Source of the DNA: Talpa occidentalis
Taxonomy: Eukaryota; Chordata; Mammalia; Eulipotyphla; Talpidae
Direction: 5' to 3'
NCBI RefSeq assembly: GCF_014898055.3
Contig: NW_023605083.1
Span: 94,947,483 to 95,011,482 of the forward strand
DNA length: 64,000 nt
Position 1 is the first letter of the stretch. Each line of letters opens with the position of its first letter. This document shows, in pieces, positions 25,016 through 35,519 of the stretch. The notes beneath the pieces were generated by a model, which made no database searches, was not told where the DNA came from, and worked only from the letters and a program-made list of their open reading frames with translations. The position numbers and the translations under genes were made by a program.

Positions 25016-26594
25016 GGGAAACTCATATTAAAAATGAAATTGCTCTCCCGACATACTGTGATGGAGTGAATGAAAACATTGAGACTAGTTGGTGCTGCTT
25101 CACATGGTCACAAGCTGAACACCAAACTTAAGTGTAGCCTTGGTATGGCGTTCAGTGAGATGGTACAGATAGTACTGATGAACTCCAGGCCTGAACATGG
25201 ACTGGACCTTCAGGACTTGTCACAAGGCAGAACCCAGAAATGCATAGTAAGGGTTGCATTTCATCATATGTCTCATTTCTTTAGACTTTCAATGTCAACA
25301 TGCTTGCTGAAATTTAAACCCACTTCTGTTCCTGCAGTTCTACCAGGAAACAGAATAGCTTGCCATCATTCCATCCTGGGTGGAGCAGAGCTTGGCCAAA
25401 AAGGGACCAAAATGTATGTGCCCTTCCAGTGGAGTTTTCTTTTTCTGAAGAATTTAATATCATCCATTTGCAATAATCTGGTGCATTTTAAGGCCACTTC
25501 TTGCTAACTGACATGCTTTTCTCCTCAATAATCCCTTAGAAGTGTAAAGAGCTTAATCAACCCAAATTACAGGGTCTGCTTAATTCCAGGAGTTGATTTG
25601 AATATCACTGCTTTGGGAGGAGGAGAAACAAGTCTTCCTAAGGAGAGAATTTCCTAATAGAAGGACTGTTCTCAGAAGCATGTCCTTGGCAGCCCGTTAA
25701 TTATATTTCATTTTGACAGATCTTGTATATAGTCGTTATATCTTCAGGGGAAAAGAAGGTGTTGGGTGATTAATTGGTTGATAGTGTATGTTAATTGGAT
25801 GTTAATTAAATTAAAATTCCATTCATATTTGAAACACTTAATTTAACTCAGGACCAGAAAATTAGAATATTCAAGCTTCTTGAAGGAACTTGTCTTTCTG
25901 TCACCTTCGTATGTCTATTGACACTTTCTCCTTGTTTATAAACTTGTTTTTCAAGAGGAGGAATCAGATGGCTCTTAGAGCTTCCAGCTGTACTAGGAAA
26001 TGTTGGTTCTTGCAATGCATAAATATTTAATTGCTTTATTGGAAAAAAATAACATATATCTCCACACTAATACTTAAGTTTGTTCTAAACAAGTCCTGTC
26101 AGGCTAGAAAATTGTTCTCTTTGATTCCTTCCCTCTGCCTGGATAATTGAAGAAACAGCTCCAGAAGACAGTCTGTGCTTAGTCTCCAGAAATGCACTGG
26201 GATGCCCTCATAGGGGGTCTGAAAACCCGAAGACAGAGGGAGAGCAGATCATGATACTGGAAGATTCTGGGAAATTCTCTGAGGCTGTTTTCCTCAAGGA
26301 AAACTCCAGGAGGCAAAGTCTCTGAAAATAATGTTGACAAGATACCCAGTGATTCCTTTCTGATAGCCTAGGGATAGAAGGGGCTCCTACCCAGCCCTGG
26401 ATGAGAAAGGCAGCCTTTGTGCTCCTCTGCTGGCATAATTAGAGAGGGCAGGTCTACTCAGGATCTGGAAATTTGTGCTAAGCAGAAATTTTCCATAAGG
26501 ATAGAGTACCAGGCCTTGGGAGAATGAAGCTATCTCCCGTTTCTAGTCTATAAACAAAGAAAACTGGGAACTTAATTATGATAGGGGAGCAGCT

Positions 26595-26765
26595 GTTTTG
26601 AGGTTTCACTACTTCGGATTTGTATTCTGGCTCTGCCTTAGAAAAGTTGTTTCCTCCTCTGTCTGTGTCTCCATTCTTTCATCTGTAAAATGAGAAAATA
26701 ACACTTATCTTGTTTTTGAGCATGAAAGATCATAAATGTAAACATCTACCAGTGCACATAGTAAG
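26595..26765 (+). repeat. MIR relic
   Basis: Sense MIR 3' pattern: gtttcctcctctgtctgtgt, catctgtaaaatgagaaaat, aacacttatcttg. Confidence 0.65.
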
Positions 26766-26957
26766 AAAGCCGATGTCTGATCAATATTGCCACCATTTCT
26801 GCTTAGCAATTTCCAAACATGCCTTTGGGTCCTGTAGAACTCCCTGGAACTCCCTCATCTAATAATAGCTGCTGTTGTGTACATGCATGTGCATGGCTTT
26901 CCCTTGACCCTTACTGTCTTGGTACTTCCTTCCCTCACTAACTGGCTCTCTTGTCAG

Positions 26958-27123
26958 CTGTCCTGGAAAAGCCTCTAGAAAAGAAGGCTGGCAGAAATTA
27001 TGGCCCCCCGGGCAACAAGAAGCTTATTTATTTCATTGATGACATGAACATGCCTGAGGTGGATGCCTATGGGACTGTGCAGCCACACACTATCATCAGG
27101 CAGCATCTGGACTATGGCCACTG
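26958..27123 (+). CDS. DNAH9: DNAH9 exon 7 of window: AAA3 Walker B
   Basis: 166 nt; two bases complete the split Ala codon and two start a Trp codon. Acceptor ttgtcag, donor gtaaga. Encodes [55 protein letters not shown]. The Walker B strand LIYFIDD is at 27023-27043. The DD in place of the usual AAA DE pair is, as I recall, normal for AAA3 of axonemal heavy chains, so I do not read it as a loss. Confidence 0.96.
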
Positions 27124-28705
27124 GTAAGAGCACCCACAAAGGGGCTGGGGCCAGTGGGAAGCTGAGGGGGAGGTTAAGGCAGAGCTCTGCTGCCGGAGGA
27201 GAATCCCTACAAGAATCTTCATGGCTTTTGTTTCCTAGAATGCTCTTTCAGATAGGCTAAGACTCAGATGAAGAATTTGGCCAGAGAAGCTCTCATCTAA
27301 GGAAAAAAAGTCTACTGTTATTCATTACTCATGTCAAAAGTTGCCTTCTTCAAGCCCCCAAAGCAGGATTAGCCATTTGCCTACCCCACTGTGGTTCCAT
27401 AGCACTAAGCAGGTACATCAGTGGTAACACCACAGTGTAGAGGACACATGTGTCCGTGAACTTCAACAGCCTTTGTCCACTCATAGCAACTCCCAGGCTC
27501 TGATAGCAGCTCTTGCAACAATTAGGACTTACTGGCAAAAGGTTTGAACTTGTGAGAAAAAAAAAAAAGTCAGTGATTTGAGATGACTTTGGCTTACCTT
27601 CCTACCTCACACTGAATCAGTTGCTGAGAAAGAAAGGGAAGTATGAAAAAGGAATTCAAAGAGAATTATTATGATGGCAACCTGACTTGTCCGTCATTCA
27701 CCCCTACAGCTTTGGCTTGATGCCTACAATCTACAAACATCCATGACCTTCACACCCATATTTGAGCAGCTGATCTATGCTGGGAAAAAAATCAGTCAGC
27801 TGATTAGTTTTGCTTTGGATTTATAGTCACAAACCTTAAATGGAAATTACCTTAATATGTTTGTATATCCACCTCATAAATATCTATTCCATGCCTCATC
27901 TTCTCTCCTCAAACTTCCTGCCCCATCAGAGCTGATGACCCTCCCTTCACAGAGGATGCAGATGCATCTGTTTTTAGTTCCACATCTATCAAATTGCTTG
28001 CATCAACAAACATCCTTTTTACTCTCCTCCTGTTACCTCTTCCTTAAGACTTAACCATCCACCAGTGTCTTGATTCTATTCTCTCTCACCTCCTGAAATC
28101 CTCACTTCATCAACTGTACCCCCCATCTCCTGATTGGCTCCTTTGCATAAATTCTGTTTTATTCCAAAAATCGTTCTCTAATTACGTGCTATCTCTCTCC
28201 CTACTAACCAAGTTATCACTCTACTCTTTTTCTGCTTGCACATCTCCCTCTCATTCCTCAGTCCCCTATCATTTTATTGGTTTCTTTTTCCTCAATTTTA
28301 CTGGACTATTCTTGCTCAACTACTCACTCTTTTTATTGTGGCTTCCCATGGACCCCTTTAGGTCATGATCCTCCTTATTCTCTCTACAGCATGTGGTATG
28401 GTTAATTGCTCTCTCCTTTTGGAAGTACTAGCTTTCTTTGCTTTCAGGGGTGTTAAACATTCCTGCTAATCCCCCATCTCTTATTCTGACCTGGTGGTGC
28501 CTTCTTTCTATGCTACTTCTGTTGTTGTATGACCCTTCAGGATTTTTCCCTCAATTATTATCTCTTTTCAATCTCTACCGATGCATCTGACTTTTTTTTT
28601 AACCACCCAAATACAAGAATGATAGGATACATTCCACTTCCCTTGACAAGGCACACACTTTCCTGGACCCTCACACAACTCTCACCCATGCATCTGACTT
28701 TCCAG

Positions 28706-28808
28706 GTATGATCGGAACAAACTGTCCCTAAAGGAAATCATGAATGTACAGTATATTTCCTGTATGAACCCCACTGCCGGGAGCTTCACCATCAACCCAA
28801 GACTTCAG
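28706..28808 (+). CDS. DNAH9: DNAH9 exon 8 of window: AAA3 sensor I
   Basis: 103 nt; one base finishes the Trp codon, then 34 codons. Acceptor ctttccag, donor gtaagg. Encodes [20 protein letters not shown] then [24 protein letters not shown] is the sensor I strand of AAA3 with its Asn, and NPRLQ leads into RHF of the next exon. Confidence 0.95.
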
Positions 28809-28959
28809 GTAAGGTAGGACCCTGGGTACCTGGGTTCTGAATACTACCTACCAGGGCTGATGTCACTTATATAAGTAATAAGTAGCCTTTCCCCTGTTCA
28901 ACCTCTTAAAATGCTGAATCATACAAGATGCTAACTTGTATTTCAACAGAGACAGAGAA

Positions 28960-29150
28960 ACTCGTAGACCCAGAATCATGAAGCTTTTAGAGCTTGAAAG
29001 TGTCAGAATTCATCTGATTCATCTCAATATTCAGAATGAGAAAACTTCAGAGGGATGACATGACTTTCTCAAGGTCCTGGGGATATTCAGTATCAAATTC
29101 AGATTTGGAATTTGATTCTCTGACCCAAGTTCAGTTCTCTTCCTACTGTC
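28960..29150 (-). repeat. MIR-like relic
   Basis: attcagaatgagaaaacttc, gacatgactttctcaaggtc and gttctcttcctactgtcc follow the antisense MIR core layout. It sits in the short intron after exon 8. Confidence 0.5.
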
Positions 29151-29316
29151 CCATAATGACATCGTTGACCTAAAGTACAGTCCCCCAGTCAACCAAAGTT
29201 TGAGTTTAGAGTGAGAAATTTGACCAGAATGTAGGAGTAAAGAAGAAGGCAACTTTTATTCAGTGATAATGATGTCTAACCCCTGGCCTCTTCCACATGC
29301 ATGTTTCCTTGTGCAG

Positions 29317-29556
29317 CGTCACTTCAGTGTATTTGTCCTCTCCTTTCCGGGAGCAGATGCCCTGTCCTCCATCTACAGCACCATCCTGACCCAGCACCTA
29401 AAGCTTGGAAACTTCCCAGCAGCACTGCAGAAATCCATCCCCCAGCTGATCAATCTGGCCCTTACCTTCCACCAGAAAATTGCTACCACATTCCTGCCCA
29501 CAGCGATCAAATTCCACTACATCTTCAATCTTAGAGACTTTGCCAACATTTTCCAG
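29317..29556 (+). CDS. DNAH9: DNAH9 exon 9 of window: AAA3 small domain
   Basis: 240 nt, exactly 80 codons, phase 0 at both ends. Acceptor cttgtgcag, donor gtgggt. Encodes RHFSVFVLSFPGADALSSIY, STILTQHLKLGNFPAALQKS, IPQLINLALTFHQKIATTFL, PTAIKFHYIFNLRDFANIFQ. HYIFNLRDFANIFQ is the near-invariant sensor-II-region helix of AAA3 in dynein heavy chains. Confidence 0.96.
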
Positions 29557-30689
29557 GTGGGTTCATCTGCTCCAAGACACCTTAGAAGATTTAGTGGTGA
29601 TTTGTACCTACCATTCTCAGTAAAATAATAGCATCAAACTCTGAGGCAAAGGCAAATTTTATAGAGTCATGAACATAAATAAGAAAACAAGATGCTGTGG
29701 ACTCCGTGAGGAAGGACCTCAACAAAACAGAGTCCTGATCACTGATTGTTTTAGTTTCCAGTAACCAAAATGCTTTTCAGAGTTGGTTCCTTCAGGCTGG
29801 AAAAGGCTCAGCATCTTGAAGATAGTGTTGTTCAATAGTTTGAGTATGCCTAGAAGGGAAAGTGGCACAAAAGAGAGACTATTTTGCAGATTCTGGTGGT
29901 GTACCCCTTATTCTTAGAATGAAAAAAAGAAATTTCCCCCAAGCCATGCAGGATAGATCTGTTTCTTGAAGGAGCCATGCTGCAATATTTCTGAGACACC
30001 GTCTGCCTGCCCCTGGGGTATCTTATTCCTAAAAATTTGTTTCTTTTCCAGGCCAAAGCTATTTTAGATCCTTCCAACTACTCATCTAATTGATGATGGC
30101 CTGTCTCTGCCCATTACTTCCAATTGCTTGGCCCTTCACTGTCAAATCTCCAGAGGGTGATGAAGCAAACCTGGGCCTTCTCTTGCCCTGGGTCAGATAG
30201 AGCATCCTCACATATAGCTCTCCCACTCTGAACACAACATTCCCATCCTGGAAAAGAATCTGCAGAAACTGATTTGTGAGTGCCTCCTACCTCATATAGC
30301 ACTGAACCATTATTGATGGATGTTACACCAAGTAGAAGCCACACTGTAGGGAAATGTCAACATGAAGAGATCAGGGAATGAGGCATGACCCTCCATGTAG
30401 AGCACATGTATTTAGAATTAATTACCCAGAGCACTGCTTGTGCAGGTAAGACTCTGGGGAACCTCAGACACTGAGAATGTGTTCTAGGATGTTCCAATCA
30501 GGATTCTTGGCTATAAAGAGCAGAAAACTATTGAACATTAGTTTGAAGATCTAAGAGCTATGCTCTAGAAAGATTAAACTAATGGTGGAACCACTGAGCC
30601 ACACAACAAAATAAACTCTGAGAACACCTCTAAGCATCCCAGGACATCACTCCAGGATCATGTACACTCTAGTCATTCATTTACTCAAA

Positions 30690-31045
30690 ACTGAGGAGGA
30701 GAGGAGAGGCCCACTGAGATTATATAGGTTTGCCTAAGAGCAAGCCAAGAAAGAACTGAAGCTAAAATCTAGGTCTTCAAGTTCCTGATCTGCACCTTTT
30801 CCACCACAACATTCTGTCCTCCTCATTTGTACTTCTGATGAGAACAACAATAAGATAATTAAGGCAGCAAGAAAGACTCAGCTTTACTCTGTGGCCTGCA
30901 GGCTTGCACACTGGAGAATCTCTGCACACTACCATTCATTGAGCACTGATAAAGACATTTTTACATGTTATTTCTTTTAAATTTCACTGCAGCATGATAA
31001 GGTAGGGGTGCTATCATCTTCATTTCCAAATTTAAAAAAATTAAC
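30690..31045 (-). repeat. Two MIR-like relics
   Basis: 30690-30820 has aagagcaagccaagaaagaa and tgatctgcaccttttccacc; 30935-31045 has cattcattgagcactgataa and tacatgttatttcttttaaa. Both follow antisense MIR wording. Confidence 0.5.
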
Positions 31046-31429
31046 TAAAAATTAAAATCATTTGATCAGATATACATTGCTCATAGCAGCAGAACTAAAG
31101 GGAAAAGAGGCAGTGAAGTCTCTCTTATTGGTAGCACCCACTACCCTGTCTAGAAAGACACTTTATCACCTGTACAACCATGAAAGTTCATGACAACCTT
31201 TTGAAATGCACATTGTCATCCCAATTTAACAGAGGGTCAGAGAAGTTTCCAGCTAGCAGGAACAGCATGAATGGTCACGGAGATAGAAAAGTATAATTAA
31301 TGTCAGTGGAATAACAAGTTGTGTGGCCAGGTAGCACAGAGTGATATGGCAGGTCTGGGTGAGAAAGAGGATGGGGAAGATAATTGGAGACAAGTAGATC
31401 CTAGTAAAAAGTTTTCCTTTATCTGTAAT

Positions 31430-31595
31430 AGTATCTCACATTTATTGAGCCCAGACCTAAACCCTTTACAATATTAGCAAACAATTTCATCCTCACAACC
31501 ACCATATGAAGGAAAATACTGATTGTCTCCAATTTAGAAATGACATGACTGTGCCACAAGCACATCAAGTATCTTGAGCATGATCACTCAAAACA
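31430..31595 (-). repeat. MIR relic
   Basis: atttattgagcccagaccta, tttcatcctcacaaccacca and aatttagaaatgacatgact follow the antisense MIR core. Confidence 0.6.
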
Positions 31596-32708
31596 GTCCC
31601 ACAGTATCTAAAACCTTCAGCCCTACTTTGCAGGTAATTCAGGATCATTACAAACACTTCTTCAAAAAAGAGGGTTCTTTTCTAACCTTATTTCAGTGGC
31701 ATCTGATGTAACATCAAGGAGGAACTAAGAGGTGAGATATTGAAGTGAGGGCTGTGTCTCTGGTTTCCCCTGCCTTATTCCTTTGCCTGAGTGGCAACAC
31801 CCTGGGCTCTGTATCCCAGCCAGGTCTCTTTGCAACCTGCCAGCTGTCAGCCACCTGCCACAAGTGTGGGAAAACACATTCCCCCCATGGAACACCTGCC
31901 TCTCTTCTATCACACAACTCTTCACCATCCTCCTTCAAAGAAGAGTTTTAAGCTCAGAGCTTGACTGCAATGTCCCCCTGCCTCCCCTCCCTGCCTGCCT
32001 GCTTGTCTAAAAGTCTGACAGAAGAGATTAAGCGATGGTTGAATGCCCACTAGGAGACCTTTACTGCCTAGAGAACATGCTGATTTCCTCTTTCCAGATT
32101 AATCCAAGGCTCAATAATTCATACCTTCTCTGTGCTTCCCTCATTCTATCCCAAGCAGAGCAGAATTTGATAATGCTCTGTGTAGCAGAAATCATTAACC
32201 ATTCCCATATCAGTGATACATGTTACTATCTCAGATGGTGCAAAATTTGTGCTTGACATGCTCACATTCACTCAGTTCTTAATGTCATTCAGCCTGAGTA
32301 TTGGACACAAAACTTAAAAACTTCAACTGATAGCATACCTCATTGTAAACACAAAGTTCCAGAAGTCAGGATTCTAAGATGGTACTTTCCTGCCCTCTGC
32401 ATCTCAAATATGAACAATACCTAGGATATCCGGGAAGAGAGAAGTTGAATTTATGTGTTGGTGGAACCAAAGAAATCTAAAGGAACTTCTTGTTTTTTTT
32501 TTTTTAATAATATGAGTAGGTGGAGCCAAAGGATTCTAATGAAAAATTTTAAATAAGCATTTATTAAAGCATAACATAAAATAGAAAAGCATACAGATCA
32601 TTAGCATAAAGCAGTTAATTGTCACAAGGTCATCATACCTATGTAAACAACCACAAGGCTCAGGTCAAGAAATAGGACACTTGCAGTATCCTTGAAGCTC
32701 CTCTTTTT

Positions 32709-32980
32709 TTTTTTTTTATTTTAAGATTTATTTTATTTATGCAAGAACCAGGATAGAGGCCAGATGCGCGGGAGGGTGAGAGGATTCACCAGAGACAGAG
32801 CAGGGAACAGAACAGGCAGACTGACGAAATACACTGCTGAGGGAAGCAGCAGGCAAGACAGGAGAGGTCTGCTCGCCATGTGGGTTGCTCCGAGGCCGGC
32901 AGGGATAGAACCAGCACTGCAGAGCCCGGGGACAGCTCCACAGCCCTGCACTCAACCACCTGTGCCACCAGGGAGGCCCC
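32709..32980 (-). mobile_element. tRNA-headed SINE, copy 6
   Basis: Antisense full-length copy; tail aagatttattttatttatgc, B box complement near 32905, head complement gccaccagggaggccc. Duplication tgaagctcctcttttt at 32693-32708 and 32981-32996 is perfect. The flanking sequence (32560-33150) resembles an old antisense L1 3' region. Confidence 0.95.
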
Positions 32981-33454
32981 TGAAGCTCCTCTTTTTACTT
33001 CCTTCCAGTTATTCTTTTTTCCTACTCCCTGCAGTAAATACTGTCTGCATTTCTAACACCATAACTTATTTTGGTGTATTTTGGATATTATATAAGCAGA
33101 ATCATATGGTAGTTTTTGATATTACCTTTGTATTTTATAAATATATATTATACATGATTGTATTTATGTGTCATAGTGTTGACAAATAATGATAGTAAGT
33201 AACAACAACCACAATGATAACAATAATTTTGTTTGCACCATCTGAGATAGTTACATGTAGCACTGAGATTGTAAGTGTTAACAATTTCTGCTAATCCTTA
33301 AATCTCATTCCATTTTGTCCTATAGCACTCGCTATGACTACCAGTGCAATGCTGAAATGGTGAGAGTGTCATCTTGCTACATGCCTAATTTTAGGAGGGA
33401 AAGCTTCTAATGGTTGATTATTATGCATGATGCCTACCAGAGGTTTCTGTGGAT

Positions 33455-33865
33455 GTTCATGCCAGATTAAGAAAATTTCTTTCTGTGTTTTAGACATATA
33501 GTATCTCCCCCTCCAGGTGTTCTTACTATACCACATCCACCACCAAAGCACCCATAGTCCTCCCCCATAGTCCATTGTGCTCCCTCCCCTTTTCTGCTCC
33601 CACTTTCCCTTTCCCCTCCAGTAACCTCAGTTCTATGATCAGACTTCTAAGGTTTGTTATTGGTTAGATTTTATCTGACATTTTGTTTTGTTTCTCTATA
33701 GACCACACATAAGTGATGCATTGTCTTTCTCCTTTTTACTTATTTCACTGAGCATAATCTTGTCTGGTTCCATTCATGTTATGACAAATGGCAAGATTTT
33801 GTTTTGTTTAATAGTTGAGTAGTGTTCCACTGTGTATGTATACCACATCTGTGCCTTTGCTATGG
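33455..33865 (-). mobile_element. Antisense L1 3' end
   Basis: tgtgttttagacatatagta, accacatccaccaccaaagc, ttatttcactgagcataatc, gttgagtagtgttccactgt, tgtatgtataccacatct are the antisense 3' UTR and ORF2 C-terminus of L1, moderately diverged. Confidence 0.8.
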
Positions 33866-33922
33866 CACATTTGGAAACCCCAGCTACAAAAGTAGCATTC
33901 TGGAATTGTTGAAGTTCTTTTT

Positions 33923-34181
33923 TTTTTAAAGATTTTTTAAAAATTATTTATTTATACAAGCACTGGATATAGTCAGAAGCACGAGAGGGTGAGAGAATTC
34001 ACCAGAGCCAGAGCGGAGAGCAGAACAGGCAGATTGATGAAAAATACACTGCTGAGGGAAGCAGCGGGCAGCAGGGGAGGTCTGCGCGCCAAGTGGGACC
34101 CTCGCCGAGCAGCCGGGAATCGAACCAGTGCTGCAGAGCTTCGTAGCCCAGCGCTCAAACACTGCACCACTGGGGAGGCCC
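33923..34181 (-). mobile_element. tRNA-headed SINE, copy 7
   Basis: Antisense copy of the second subfamily (cactggatatagtcagaagc, gagagaattcaccagagcca). Perfect duplication tgttgaagttcttttt at 33907-33922 and 34182-34197. Confidence 0.95.
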
Positions 34182-34489
34182 TGTTGAAGTTCTTTTTAAT
34201 GATTTAGGCTTTCTTCTTCAAGACCAGTTTTGACATGTACAATATTTTGGAAATAGAGAACAGATACTGGCTTCATTAAACAAGCCAAGTGTCAAATGAA
34301 CATTTAATTTTCCATCTAGAATATAAAACTTCCAAGAAAAACAAAATAGGAAACAACATCTAATCTGCTCCAAATGAATATATTTTACCTATGAGGCTGA
34401 TGGGCAGACATGTGCATGTGGTTAACTCCGAGACACATTTTGCAGTGAAATAATAACCTTAGTAAAGAAAAGCAAACTTATGGAAATAA

Positions 34490-34915
34490 CCCAAGTGCCC
34501 AAAGATCAGTGGATTAGCAAAATGTTGTATAGATACAGAATGGAATACTACACAGCTATAAAAATGATCAACTCTTGCCATTTGCAGCAACATGGACTGG
34601 AGAGGATTATGTTAAGCAAAATAGGTCAGGAGGAGAAAGACAAATGCTGATGGTGTCTCTTACATGTGGCCTACAAAGAAACAAAACAAAGGGTCAGATA
34701 AAACCAACCAAACCCTGGAAATCTGAATGTAGAATTGAGGCTACCAGAGTGGGAGGGAGAGAGGGGAGAGCAAAGTGGGAAAGGATATATGGAGGACTTT
34801 CAGCACCTTGGTATGGTGGGTGTGTTGTGGTAACGTCCATCTGAAGAGGGGTGGATCCTGTACCTCTAAATCATATACAGAATTGTAAACCAATGTTACT
34901 GAATAAAGAAAATAA
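34490..34915 (+). mobile_element. Sense L1 3' end
   Basis: Starts in ORF2 C-terminus (agtgcccaaagatcagtgga, gaatggaatactacacagct, tttgcagcaacatggactgg), then 3' UTR to an A-rich end near 34915. Diverged, with no open frame. Confidence 0.8.
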
Positions 34916-35357
34916 ATTTATCCATTTACAGTTTACTAGAGTTTTAATCATGAATATATGTTGAAACTTAAATGATTTTTCTGTACCTGTTGAAATAATT
35001 ATATAGTTTTCTCCTTTAATCTGGAAACATGACAAATTATATTGATTATTTTTGAATTTTACATCTATCTTGTATTCCTGAAATAAGTCCAACTCAGTTA
35101 CTACATGTTGACCTTTATATATTTTGTTGGATCGCATTGCTTCCTTATATACAATCTTTATATTAATAAGATTGTCCTATAATTTTTCTTTCTTCTCATA
35201 TTCTGGGGTCATGAAGTTCTTACAAAATGTACTGGGAAGTACCCTGGAAAACATCTAGTCCAACACCTGTTACACAACTGGCTTCAAAAAATTGGAGCTA
35301 TTGTAGTTTTCAATTGTTATTAATGCCATTTTTTGTCTTTTTTTATTCTCCCTAAAG

Positions 35358-35519
35358 GGCATTCTCTTCTCCACAGTGGAATGTGTAAAATCCTCACAGG
35401 ACCTAGTAAAGCTTTACCTACATGAATCAAATAGGGTTTATCGGGACAAGATGGTGGAAGAAAAGGACTTTGATCTTTTTGACAAAATCCAGTCAGACAT
35501 GGTCAAAAAAATTTTTGAT
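35358..35519 (+). CDS. DNAH9: DNAH9 exon 10 of window: AAA3-AAA4 linker
   Basis: 162 nt, exactly 54 codons, phase 0 at both ends. The acceptor reads ctccctaaag, the only one in the set ending AAG instead of CAG or TAG, but a strong pyrimidine tract precedes it. Donor gtgagt. Encodes GILFSTVECVKSSQDLVKLY, LHESNRVYRDKMVEEKDFDL, FDKIQSDMVKKIFD. LHESNRVYRDKMVEEKD is typical of DNAH9 and DNAH11. Confidence 0.94.

Larger units (their letters stand above)
16648..26957. other. Intron between exons 6 and 7 (longest)
   Basis: 10.3 kb splitting the AAA3 Walker A and Walker B exons. Contains SINE copy 5, two L1 3' regions, three MIR relics, one unnamed old repeat and the palindrome at 19109. Segments 16648-18800, 21560-22490, 22630-24480 and 25020-26590 show nothing I can identify. 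20625-20830 (cagacaagtacagaaaataa, catgtaatcattacccagat) looks like an old L1 3' relic. Confidence 0.55.
29557..35357. other. Intron between exons 9 and 10
   Basis: 5.80 kb with several MIR relics, SINE copies 6 and 7 and L1 3' ends in both orientations. 29557-30690 and 31600-32550 show no recognised element. Confidence 0.55.

Noticed and set aside
25070..25507. A 145-codon + strand open frame in the longest intron
   Set aside because: No recognisable domain and no splice or promoter context, and the translation looks like random intronic sequence just after an old repeat.
27350..27538. Possible antisense small gene downstream of exon 7
   Set aside because: Only a 62-codon frame with no recognisable domain or supporting signal.
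33327..33360. A possible 34-nt mini-exon bounded by ctatag and gtgaga
   Set aside because: Its length would break the phase between exons 9 and 10, which already join perfectly, and the translation matches nothing in dynein heavy chains.
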